Assembly: GCA_011176545.1 (NCBI GenBank)
Contig: DUEN01000014.1
Span: 1 to 33,253 of the forward strand
Length of the DNA: 33,253 nt
Reading direction: 5' to 3'
Source: Caldilineae bacterium
GTDB taxonomy: Bacteria > Chloroflexota > Anaerolineae > DUEN01
Shown here one piece after another: positions 1 to 8,138 of this stretch. Positions within the stretch are counted from its first letter, which is position 1. Each line of letters starts with the position of its first letter. The position numbers and the translations under genes were made by a program. The notes below the pieces were generated by a model. It had not been told where the DNA came from, did no database searches, and was given only the letters and a program-made list of their open reading frames with translations.

Positions 1-947
1 TCCACGATGCCGTCGGACATCGGCCCCCAGTACGATTCGGACTGATAGGTGCCGTCCAGCACCGCCTGGGCGATCTGCGCGTACTTGATGCCCCAGTTCC
101 AGATGGGGCTGGTGAGCACCGTATCGCCCACGAACTTTCGCATATCGGAGTCATAGCCGATGCTCAGGACGCCCCGCTCCTTGGCGGCCTTCTGTGGCTC
201 CGTGGTGTCCTGATGCTGGGCGATGATATCCGCCCCCTGGTCCAGCAGCGCCTCGGCGGCCTCCTTCTCCTCAGGCGGGCCGAACCAGGTGTTTGTCCAC
301 ACCACGCGTACCTCGGCGTCCGGGTTGACCTCGCGCACGCCCAGGGTGAACGCGTTGATACCACGGATCACCTCCGGGATGGGGTGAGCGGCCACGTAGC
401 CGATGATGTTGGTCTTAGTCATCTTGCCTGCCACTAGGCCGGACAGGTATCGGGCCTGGTACATGCGGCCGAAGACGGTGCTCACATTGGGGGCCGTCTT
501 ATAACCGGAGATGTGGACGAACCAGGTGTCGGGGAACTCCTGGGCCACGGCGATGGTGGGGTCCATGTAGCCGAAGGAGGTGGTGAAGATCAGCTTGTAT
601 CCCTTCTGGGCGAAGTCGCGGATCACCCGTTCGGCATCCGGCCCCTCGGGCACGTTCTCGATGTAAGCCGTCTCCACCCGATCGCCGAGCACCTGCTCGA
701 CGTATTTGCGGCCCTGATCATGAGCCCAGGTCCATCCCAGATCGCCGATGGGGGCCACATACACGAACGCGATCTTCAACTTTTCCACTTCTTCCGCCGC
801 AGGCTGGGGTTGCGGCGTCGGTGCGGCCTCCTCGGCCGGCTGGGGCGTCGGCGTCGGCTCAGGCGTGGCGCCGCGGGCACAACCGCTGATGACCATCGCC
901 AGGAGTAAGAGCCACGTCACGCTCCAAAATAACTTTCTGTATCTCAT
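1..947 (-). CDS. BMP-family ABC transporter substrate-binding lipoprotein (3' end cut off)
   Basis: The reading frame opens at ATG 947 and runs off the left edge, so about 315 N-terminal codons are seen and the C-terminus is missing. Residues 1-23 form a lipoprotein signal (basic start, hydrophobic core, lipobox ending ISGC with Cys23), followed by a Pro/Thr/Glu linker to about residue 50. The mature part begins LKIAFVYVAPIGDLGWTWAH and continues with FTTSFGYMDPTIAVAQEFPD and a GYVAAHPIPEVIRGINAF stretch. This is the Bmp/Med/PnrA fold, whose members bind nucleosides or similar ligands outside the membrane and pass them to an ABC importer. The ATPase and permease genes would lie beyond the left edge. 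GGAG sits 3 bases before the ATG, and a consensus promoter lies at 1117-1145. The ligand cannot be read from sequence; the family assignment is firm. Confidence 0.9.
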   Translation of the reverse strand, partial: MRYRKLFWSVTWLLLLAMVISGCARGATPEPTPTPQPAEEAAPTPQPQPAAEEVEKLKIAFVYVAPIGDLGWTWAHDQGRKYVEQVLGDRVETAYIENVPEGPDAERVIRDFAQKGYKLIFTTSFGYMDPTIAVAQEFPDTWFVHISGYKTAPNVSTVFGRMYQARYLSGLVAGKMTKTNIIGYVAAHPIPEVIRGINAFTLGVREVNPDAEVRVVWTNTWFGPPEEKEAAEALLDQGADIIAQHQDTTEPQKAAKERGVLSIGYDSDMRKFVGDTVLTSPIWNWGIKYAQIAQAVLDGTYQSESYWGPMSDGIV

Positions 948-1116
948 GATCTCCTCTCCTCTGCTGGTGAGAATGATGGATCAGACGATCGACGGAGTTG
1001 TGCTTTGTCCTCCCTGCTCGAGCGAAGCCAAGCTTTCCGTAGCAAAGCAAAGAGCTAAAGCTGAATCACGAGGGACCTACGGGGACATGACTTGACTGAA
1101 CTTTCCGTCCACAGCG

Positions 1117-1145
1117 ACTATACTACAGCCACTGGCCTTTGTCAA
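1117..1145 (-). promoter_or_regulatory. Sigma70-like promoter of the BMP lipoprotein gene
   Basis: On the minus strand TTGACA (1145-1140) and TATAGT (1122-1117) are separated by exactly 17 bases. Transcription would start near 1110, leaving a leader of about 160 bases before ATG 947. No riboswitch was recognised in that leader. Confidence 0.65.
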
Positions 1146-1180
1146 TCCGGATCCGGGCCGAGGTATGGTGCAGGCTCGTC

Positions 1181-1213
1181 AGAACCCCGGCTTCTCCGAG
1201 AAGCCGGGGTTCT
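1181..1213. repeat. Perfect 15-bp inverted repeat with 3-base loop
   Basis: The left arm AGAACCCCGGCTTCT (1181-1195) is exactly complementary to the right arm AGAAGCCGGGGTTCT (1199-1213), with loop CCG. It lies between two divergent promoters, so it ends no gene and is better explained as a dispersed palindromic (REP-like) element or a protein binding site. No T-tract follows on either strand. Copies elsewhere in the genome cannot be checked here. Confidence 0.8.
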
Positions 1214-1229
1214 GGACAGGGCCATTTAT

Positions 1230-1258
1230 TTGACCGAAGGACGCCTCTGTGCTAGAGT
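1230..1258 (+). promoter_or_regulatory. Sigma70-like promoter of the permease/glycosyltransferase operon
   Basis: TTGACC (1230-1235) and TAGAGT (1253-1258) are 17 bases apart, about 65 bases ahead of the permease start. The rest of the 948-1322 intergenic region holds the opposing BMP promoter and the palindrome at 1181-1213; no further gene was seen there. Confidence 0.55.
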
Positions 1259-1322
1259 CGTGCCTAACAAACCTTTGTGGCTTAGAGCTGATTCGTCATA
1301 ATACCTGGAGGTGCCGCACGGG

Positions 1323-4286
1323 ATGGCTTCCTACTTACCAGTTCCATCCGCGATCCCTGAAGCAAGCCAGTCAGCTCCATCAGCAGCTAAGCCCTTCATG
1401 AGAAGTGCTGCCTTCACCTCGTCGGATCGCTCTACCGGGCCGGGAGGCCCTTTCGTGCAGTCGCTGGCAAGGCCCCTGGCCACGCTGACAGGGCTGATCG
1501 AGATCGCTTTGAAGCGCCTCTGGCATCACCCTGGGCTTACCGCTCTGGCCCTCCTGGGGATCATCCTGGCCGTCGGCTTGGTCAGCAGTGTGTCGTTCTT
1601 CTCCCAGGCTGTTGACATGGTCATCCTGCGTCAGGAGCTGAGGGAGCTCAGCCGGGTCACAGGGCGTCTGCCCTTCTCCACGCGTGTGTATTACTTCCCA
1701 TCTCCCCGCCGTCCTCTCGATCTGGAGGCGGCCGAGAAGGTGGGACGCCACGTCGCAGGTACGCTCTCATCCGAGGTCGGTCTCCCCTTGGAGCATATGG
1801 CGCTCCTCGTGGAGAGCGGGAGCATGATGCTCAGGCCGCGCGGGGCCGATACCCGCTATCAGACGGAGAAGGCGTTCATCACCACCTTGAACCTGGCCTA
1901 CATCGAGGGGATCCAGGACCACATGGAGATCGTCGCCGGGGAGCCCATGGATGACAGCGCCTCGGGTGATGTGCTGGACGTGTGGATGCATGTCCGTCTG
2001 GCTGAGGAGATGGGCGTCCAGCCGGGTGAGGAGTTCGAGATCTCTGTGACGTTGGCCCAACCCTCCATCCCCCTGCGCGTGCGGGGACTATGGAAAGCTA
2101 GCGACCCCGAGTCCTCATATTGGTTCAGCAACCCGGATAAGACGCTGCGTGAGGTGCTCCTGGTGCGCCGCCAGGATTACATCGCTCGCGTGCAGCCGCT
2201 GCTCCCCGCCAAGAGTCGGTTCGTATCCTGGCACATCATCCTGGATGACCGGAGGTTGATCCCGGCTCGAGCGCGTCAGTACGCGATGGGCTTTGAGCGG
2301 GGGCTAGCTATCATCAACAAATATCTGCCCGATGCCCGCCTGGATGTCTCCCCGCTTGATCCGCTCAAGGAGTTCGTACAGCGGCAGACGACGCTAACGA
2401 CCATGCTCCTGGGCTTTGACATCCCGGCCCTGGGCTTCCTCGTGTACTTCCTGGTGCTGACCGCGGTGATCATCGCCCACTGGCAACGCCGCGAGACGGC
2501 CATCATGGTGAGCCGGGGCATGGGGGTCTCGGGCGTCTTGGCGTTGACTGTGGTAGAGGAGCTGCTCCTCTTCGTGGTCGGATATCCTCTCGGCATCGGC
2601 TTCGGCATGTTGTTGGCCCGTTGGATGGGGTATACGTCCAGCTTCCTTTCCTTCTCCGCCGATCGCGAGCCATTGCCCATCTCCCTGCACGGCCTCCACG
2701 TCCCGTTGACGCTGGCGGCCTTGGGTGTGGCTCTGCTCGCTAAGGTGTGGCCGAGCGTTCAAGCGGCGCGGCAGAGCATCGTCGAGCAGGAGCGGGAGTA
2801 CGCCCGGCCGATCCGCCCGCCCTTCTGGTATCGGTTTTACTTGGACCTCCTCCTCGTCGTCCCGACCGTCTACGCCTATCGTCAGTTGGCCGACAAGGGC
2901 ACGTTAGCCATGCTGATCAAAGATCGGCCAGAGGATATCTATCGGGATCCCCTGCTGGTCCTGGTGCCCGCCCTCTTCGTGCTGACGGCTGCCCTGTTGA
3001 CGATGCGGCTGTTCCCCTTGCTCATGAACATGGTGGATTGGCTGGCCAGCCGGACCCCGTGGGTCACGTTGCATCTGGCCTTGCGTCAGCTGGGGCGGCA
3101 GAGCCAGAGTTACATCGCCCCCCTCATCCTGGTGATCGTCTCCCTGGCCTTGGGGATCTACACTCTCTCCCTGGCGGCCAGCCTGGACCAGTGGCTCATC
3201 GATCGAATGTATTATAAGGTAGGGGCGGACATTGCCTTTGAGCCTTATGTGGAGGGGGCCGAGGAGATAGGGATCGCCGATTGGGTGCCTCCGCCCCATG
3301 ATTTCGCCGAGCTGCCCGGGGTCGTCGCGGCCACCCGGGTGGGGGATTATCCTGCCACGATCGATTTGCCCGAGGCGAAGCGAATTCGCGCCCGGTTCCT
3401 GGCGATCGACCGCGTGGACTTCCCGTCGGTGGCCTGGTTCCGGGACGATTTCGCGAGCGAGTCGCTAGGCGCGCTGATGAACCGATTGGCCCTTCTGCCC
3501 GACGGTATCCTGGTCCCCCAGGCGTTCCTGGAGCAGCATCACCTGCAGATCGGGGACCAGATCCCCTTGAAGGTGACCGTCAGTGAAGGCATGTGGGTGA
3601 CGGCGCCCTTCACGATCGCCGGGGTGTACCAATACTTCCCCACGGCGTATGAAGATCGGGTGACGGTGGTCGGCCACCTGGATTATCTCATCTCGTTCTT
3701 CGGCATCACGTTGCCGCATGATATCTGGCTGCGCCTTGAGGAAGGCGTGGATGGTGAGATGATATGGCAGGAGATCCCCACGCTGGGCGTGGACGCTATC
3801 AGGCGGCGAGATACACGGGCGATGATCGCCGAAGAGCAGGCGAAGATGGAACGCGTGGGCGTGTTTGGCACCCTCTCCATCGGATTTCTGGCCGCGGCGG
3901 CGATGGCCGCGTTGGGCCTCCTGGTGTATAGCTACGCTTCGCTACAATCGCGACTTTACCGATTCGCCGTGTTACGGGCTGTAGGATTGAGGCGGCGTCA
4001 GGTGGCGGGTCAGATCATCCTGGAGTACGGCATTCTCACCGCGTATGGCGCGGCGGCCGGCGCCTTCATCGGCGCGATAGCGTCTCAGCTCTTCTCCCCC
4101 TTCTTCCGGGTGACGGGCGAGAAGGGCATCCCCCTGCCCCCGTTGATCCCCGTTATCGCTCAGGACAAGATCACCTATCTCGCGATCGCCTTTGCAGGAT
4201 TCATGGTGTTGCTGGAGATGGTGGTCTTGATCAACGCACTGTATCGTCGCGTGTTCGATGCCATCACCATGGGGCATCATGCGTGA
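1323..4286 (+). CDS. FtsX/MacB-type ABC transporter permease (large, double FtsX domain)
   Basis: This is an integral membrane protein of about 987 residues. GGAGGTG at 1307-1313 lies 9 bases before ATG 1323 but overlaps a GTG at 1311, so the ATG is preferred. The order is a cytoplasmic N-terminus, one TM helix at about 72-94, a large extracytoplasmic domain, an FtsX block of several helices at about 357-480, further helices near 502-520, 544-570 and 595-620, a second outer domain, and a second FtsX block at about 848-980. That block carries the typical coupling segment RLYRFAVLRAVGLRRRQV. Such permeases work with a LolD/MacB-like ATPase to move lipoproteins or peptides or to transmit force across the membrane. 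No ATPase gene adjoins it. It overlaps the next gene by 8 bases, which links it to the glycosyltransferases. Confidence 0.85.
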   Translation: MASYLPVPSAIPEASQSAPSAAKPFMRSAAFTSSDRSTGPGGPFVQSLARPLATLTGLIEIALKRLWHHPGLTALALLGIILAVGLVSSVSFFSQAVDMVILRQELRELSRVTGRLPFSTRVYYFPSPRRPLDLEAAEKVGRHVAGTLSSEVGLPLEHMALLVESGSMMLRPRGADTRYQTEKAFITTLNLAYIEGIQDHMEIVAGEPMDDSASGDVLDVWMHVRLAEEMGVQPGEEFEISVTLAQPSIPLRVRGLWKASDPESSYWFSNPDKTLREVLLVRRQDYIARVQPLLPAKSRFVSWHIILDDRRLIPARARQYAMGFERGLAIINKYLPDARLDVSPLDPLKEFVQRQTTLTTMLLGFDIPALGFLVYFLVLTAVIIAHWQRRETAIMVSRGMGVSGVLALTVVEELLLFVVGYPLGIGFGMLLARWMGYTSSFLSFSADREPLPISLHGLHVPLTLAALGVALLAKVWPSVQAARQSIVEQEREYARPIRPPFWYRFYLDLLLVVPTVYAYRQLADKGTLAMLIKDRPEDIYRDPLLVLVPALFVLTAALLTMRLFPLLMNMVDWLASRTPWVTLHLALRQLGRQSQSYIAPLILVIVSLALGIYTLSLAASLDQWLIDRMYYKVGADIAFEPYVEGAEEIGIADWVPPPHDFAELPGVVAATRVGDYPATIDLPEAKRIRARFLAIDRVDFPSVAWFRDDFASESLGALMNRLALLPDGILVPQAFLEQHHLQIGDQIPLKVTVSEGMWVTAPFTIAGVYQYFPTAYEDRVTVVGHLDYLISFFGITLPHDIWLRLEEGVDGEMIWQEIPTLGVDAIRRRDTRAMIAEEQAKMERVGVFGTLSIGFLAAAAMAALGLLVYSYASLQSRLYRFAVLRAVGLRRRQVAGQIILEYGILTAYGAAAGAFIGAIASQLFSPFFRVTGEKGIPLPPLIPVIAQDKITYLAIAFAGFMVLLEMVVLINALYRRVFDAITMGHHA

Positions 4287-6456
4287 GGATGATATCGGCC
4301 TGAGGGAGCGAGAGACCAAGGACGTCAGCGGGCCTGATGCGGATTCGGCTCCCGCCACGAGGAACGTCTCCTACCCTCGTGGAAGGGGGGCGCTCCCCGA
4401 GTTCACCCTCCTGTTGGCCCTGTTCATCACTTTCCGCCTGTTCACTGGATTCTTGTACCGCCCGGGCGGATACGTGCGCGACTATTCGGACTTCATCTTC
4501 TACCTAGGGGGCGCCAGCCAGATCGATCATGGCGCCTTCCCTTTCCGGGATTACTGGTCGGAATACCCGCCGCCGTTCCCCTGGATCACCGTCGCACTGT
4601 ATCAGCTCGTGCGCCCCATCCCGCTGTGGGAAGACCACCGGCTGTGGTTCAACGCCGCGTTGATCCTCTTCCTCCTCCTCTGGGAGACGATCGGCCTCAT
4701 TGCGCTGTATGGTATCGCTCGACGCGCCTGGGGGCGGGAGCGGGCGTTGCGGACGGCCTGGCTGTATGCCGGGCTCTTCGCCCCCGTCTACACGCTCACC
4801 AGCGCCTTCGACGCGTTCCCCCTGGCTTTCATGCTCCTGGGCCTGTGGGCCGTGCTGGCCGCGCGGCCCACCTGGGCCGGGCTGGCTATCGGCGTCGGGA
4901 CGGCCATCAAGCTGTTCCCCATCGTCATACTGGGGCCAGCTGTGCGCGCTCTGCGCGGCCTCCGGCGATGGGCCACACTCTTCATCCCCGTCCTGCTCAT
5001 CGTGCTCCTCGTCGCCGTCGTCGCATATAGCCTGAGCCCGGCATATTTCGCCGCCTTCGCTCGCAGCTTGGTGGCTCGCTCCGGATGGTCCACGATCTGG
5101 GCCCTGCTGGACGGCTTCGACCACATCGGCGCCATCGTGGGCGATCGGGCGGATCCGCAGGCTGATGTCTCACTATATGAATCCCAACTTCCCTGGCCCA
5201 TCATCACGGCGATCTTTGGCCTGATCTATCTGGCCGTCTGGACGCGACGCTGGGAGGACCTCACACCGCCGCGTACGGTGGCCGTAGCGGGCTTCACCGT
5301 CTCCCTGCTGTTCCTGTACTTCAAGGCATGGAACCCGCAATACCTGGTTTATCTGCTGCCGTTTATCGTCCTGTTGCTGCCCGACCTGCGCGGCCTGGCC
5401 TACGCCGTTCTGCTCACCGGGTTCAACGTCGTAGAGCATCCCATCCTGGCCGGGGTGCTGACTGAAGCCCCCTGGCTGTTGGGCGCGGTGGCGATCGCCC
5501 GCACGCTGTTGCTGCTGGCGCTGACGATCGAGACGGGAGCGATGGTCGCGCGGCCCGCCCTCGCGCCGCCCCGATGGTGGCCGCGGGTTGCCTGGGGGAT
5601 CATGGCCTTCGTGGTGATCGGTGGGGTGTCACTGGTACCGCCAGCATGGGATGTTTATCGTTCCTCGCGGCTGCTCAAAGATCGTTACGGCCCGACGGCC
5701 ATCTTCCTCCGCGCCCAAGCCCAGAGCGAGCCGATCACGCTCGTCCTCACCGACCGGATGGCGTTTCGCCACCTGTATCCGTTCCTCCACGATCGGGTGA
5801 ATCTGGTGCTGGCCGCGGGGCCGCAGCGCGAGAAACGGCTGGCCTCGCTGTCGCGGTCAGGAGGAACGCTATGGGTCTGGGTGGATGCCGCCGAAGGGAC
5901 GGAGGTCGTCGATTGGCTAGCGGATGGCCAACCGTTTATCCGATGGGCCATGCCCGGCGGAGCGGTCTATCGGATTGGAACGGACGAAGGGTGGGCGCCC
6001 GCGGGGCTGGGCACGCTCGACGGCCGCTTCCGCCTGGTCGGCGCCCACGTGGACCCGCTGCTGGCCATGCCCGGACAGAAGATCACTTTGATGTTATACT
6101 GGACCCGGGTGGATGCCGCCGAGGGGAGTTACACCGTGTTCACGCACCTGCTCACGCCGGAGGGGACGCTGGCGGCCGGGCGAGACAATCCGCCCGTGAA
6201 CGGGACCATGCCCACCCACATGTGGCCGGAACGCACGTTGATTGTCGATCGCTATCGGCTGCGGGTGCCGTGGGACGCACGGTCGGGAGAGTATCCCATC
6301 GAGGTGGGCATGTACGATCCGGCGACGGGTGTCCGGCTGACGGCGACGGACGCGGCCGGTCAACCGACTGGCGATCGGATCCTGTTGCCACAGCGGCTGC
6401 GCGTGCTGCCCAGGCTGTGGCGAGCCTGGCGCGACAAAGCCCGACGCGGGGGATAA
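4279..6456 (+). CDS. GT87-like membrane glycosyltransferase with C-terminal beta-sandwich domain
   Basis: About 725 residues; the ATG at 4279 overlaps the permease stop. The upstream ATG at 4258 lies deeper in that gene and seems less likely. From about residue 40 it has many TM helices. Its first outer loop has acidic and aromatic residues (DYSDFIFYLGGASQIDHG, then DYWSEYPPPFPW) as in GT-C polyprenyl-phosphate-dependent mannosyltransferases of the GT87/DUF2029 type. The transmembrane core ends near residue 460. A soluble tail at about 580-724 (VFTHLLTPEGTLAAGRDNPP, VGMYDPATGVRLTATD) forms a beta-sandwich module seen on many Chloroflexota glycosyltransferases. The likely role is adding a sugar from a lipid carrier to an extracytoplasmic glycan. 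The acceptor and the sugar are unknown. Confidence 0.8.
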   Translation: MREDDIGLRERETKDVSGPDADSAPATRNVSYPRGRGALPEFTLLLALFITFRLFTGFLYRPGGYVRDYSDFIFYLGGASQIDHGAFPFRDYWSEYPPPFPWITVALYQLVRPIPLWEDHRLWFNAALILFLLLWETIGLIALYGIARRAWGRERALRTAWLYAGLFAPVYTLTSAFDAFPLAFMLLGLWAVLAARPTWAGLAIGVGTAIKLFPIVILGPAVRALRGLRRWATLFIPVLLIVLLVAVVAYSLSPAYFAAFARSLVARSGWSTIWALLDGFDHIGAIVGDRADPQADVSLYESQLPWPIITAIFGLIYLAVWTRRWEDLTPPRTVAVAGFTVSLLFLYFKAWNPQYLVYLLPFIVLLLPDLRGLAYAVLLTGFNVVEHPILAGVLTEAPWLLGAVAIARTLLLLALTIETGAMVARPALAPPRWWPRVAWGIMAFVVIGGVSLVPPAWDVYRSSRLLKDRYGPTAIFLRAQAQSEPITLVLTDRMAFRHLYPFLHDRVNLVLAAGPQREKRLASLSRSGGTLWVWVDAAEGTEVVDWLADGQPFIRWAMPGGAVYRIGTDEGWAPAGLGTLDGRFRLVGAHVDPLLAMPGQKITLMLYWTRVDAAEGSYTVFTHLLTPEGTLAAGRDNPPVNGTMPTHMWPERTLIVDRYRLRVPWDARSGEYPIEVGMYDPATGVRLTATDAAGQPTGDRILLPQRLRVLPRLWRAWRDKARRGG

Positions 6457-6461
6457 CGGCG

Positions 6462-8138
6462 ATGAGGCGCCTCTTCAACGGGCCCGGCTCTCCGCTATTG
6501 CCGGCGGTCCTGTTGTTGATCTTCGCCACGTTGGCGCTCACCAGCGTCGCACACAAGACGCACACCGCCGATGAGCCCAAGCACATCGTTCAGGGATATG
6601 CTTTCGTTCGCACTGGGGATCCACGGTTGAACAGCCATGATCCGCCGTTGGTCAATGCCCTCTCCGCCCTGCCGCTGCTCATGATCGACGACGGGTGGCC
6701 TTTCCCTTTCACGGACGAGAATGACGCTTGGCGCCGAGCGGATCTCGTGGAGGTGCGGCGACCACTCAAGCCTTATATCACCCGGCCGGAGGCGCTCATC
6801 CTGGCCCGGATGCCGATCGTCGGTCTGGGGATGATCTTGGGCGCCCTGCTCTATCGATGGGTCGCCCAGGTCGCGGGACGCACGGCGGCCACAGCGGCGC
6901 TCTTCCTGTTCGCGTTCAGCCCTAACATCCTGGCTCACAGCCGCCTGGGTACCACGGATATAGGTATGGCCCTGGGGACGTTCCTGACCGCGTATCTCGT
7001 GTGGCGATACGCGCGTCGGCTCGCGCCCGGCTCCCTCCTGCTGGTCGGTCTCGTCCTTGGCCTCGCCACGATGACCAAACATCTGGCTCTGGCTCTGCTC
7101 CTCATCGCGCCGGTGGCGGCCGGTCTGGCGAGCTATCTGGGCGGCCCTTCCCGGCGCTGGCTTCGGGATTCCCTTGCCGTCCTAGCGGCAGGGATCGTCG
7201 GCTGGCTTTTAGCGCTCATCGTCTTCTATGGCGTGCACCCTCAAACGGTCATAAGCCTGGAGCCCTCCTATGATCGCTGGGTGCGGTCCATCAAGGCCCT
7301 GAGGGCGCTTCTGGGCGAGGGACGGGTAGCGGATTGGGTGGACGATCTGCTCACTTATACGCCGTTACCGGCGGCACCTTACATTCGTGGCATCTTGGTC
7401 AACGTGATCTTGAACAACGCCGAGGGGCACATGACCTATCTCCACGGGAAGATTGGCGGCCAGGGATGGCCCGAATACTTCCTGGTGGCTATGGCGGTCA
7501 AGACGCCATTGCCCAGCCTGCTCCTGTGGCTGGGCGGCCTGGTTCACCTGGCGGGCTGCTGCGTGCGTGGCAGGCCCCTTCCTCTCGGCCGGGCGGGCCT
7601 GTATTCGGCCCTCGCCGTGTGGCTTTGGACCACAGTGGCTTTCATCGCCATCATGACGTGCAGCCGTTTGCACATAGGCCTGCGCCACATCCTGATGGTT
7701 TACCCGTTCGTGTTCGCCATCGGTGGCATCAGCGCCTCCATCCTGTTGCGCGCGCGGCGTCTCTGGGGCATGATCCTCGTGGCCCTTCTCGGGTTGTGGT
7801 ATGTCATGGCGAATGCTCGGATCTATCCCCACTATCTGGAGTACTTCAACGAGCTGATCGGCGGGCCGGCCAACGGCTATCAGTGGCTCGTGGACGCTAA
7901 CCTGGACTGGAACCAGGACAAGGGATATGTGGAGCGGTATGCAAGGGAGCGGGGGATCACCCTCAAGCGCAATCCGGGGTGCGAGCCGCAGACTGGTTGG
8001 ATCGCCGTGAGCGCGAAGCACCTGGTGGGGATGATCGACCAGGACCCGGATTGCTACGCCTGGACGCGCGGGCATCTGGTGGATCGAATTAACTATACGT
8101 GGTTTATCTTCCATATCCCGGAGTCAGGAGATGGATAG
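6462..8138 (+). CDS. GT39/PMT-type membrane glycosyltransferase
   Basis: A protein of 558 residues starting at ATG 6462, 5 bases after the previous stop. An open frame extends upstream to 5574, but there it only shadows the GT87-like gene. After an N-terminal TM helix comes the GT39 (protein mannosyltransferase/ArnT) signature: acidic TADEPKHIVQGYAFVRTGD and RLNSHDPPLVNALSALPLLM, with the Asp-Glu pair at about 35-36 in the position of the catalytic loop. Nine or more hydrophobic helices follow, and a short outer domain ends the protein (GYQWLVDANLDWNQDKGY, common in these enzymes). Unlike its two neighbours it lacks the beta-sandwich tail. It overlaps the next gene by 8 bases. Substrate unknown; family assignment strong. 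Confidence 0.85.
   Translation: MRRLFNGPGSPLLPAVLLLIFATLALTSVAHKTHTADEPKHIVQGYAFVRTGDPRLNSHDPPLVNALSALPLLMIDDGWPFPFTDENDAWRRADLVEVRRPLKPYITRPEALILARMPIVGLGMILGALLYRWVAQVAGRTAATAALFLFAFSPNILAHSRLGTTDIGMALGTFLTAYLVWRYARRLAPGSLLLVGLVLGLATMTKHLALALLLIAPVAAGLASYLGGPSRRWLRDSLAVLAAGIVGWLLALIVFYGVHPQTVISLEPSYDRWVRSIKALRALLGEGRVADWVDDLLTYTPLPAAPYIRGILVNVILNNAEGHMTYLHGKIGGQGWPEYFLVAMAVKTPLPSLLLWLGGLVHLAGCCVRGRPLPLGRAGLYSALAVWLWTTVAFIAIMTCSRLHIGLRHILMVYPFVFAIGGISASILLRARRLWGMILVALLGLWYVMANARIYPHYLEYFNELIGGPANGYQWLVDANLDWNQDKGYVERYARERGITLKRNPGCEPQTGWIAVSAKHLVGMIDQDPDCYAWTRGHLVDRINYTWFIFHIPESGDG

Noticed and set aside
948..1310. Small plus-strand frames in the divergent intergenic region
   Set aside because: They read across both promoters and the palindrome, lack ribosome binding sites and look random.
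5574..6461. Extension of the GT39 gene upstream to 5574
   Set aside because: It overlaps the GT87-like gene in another frame and encodes a low-complexity Arg/Pro/Gly-rich sequence. The real start is ATG 6462.
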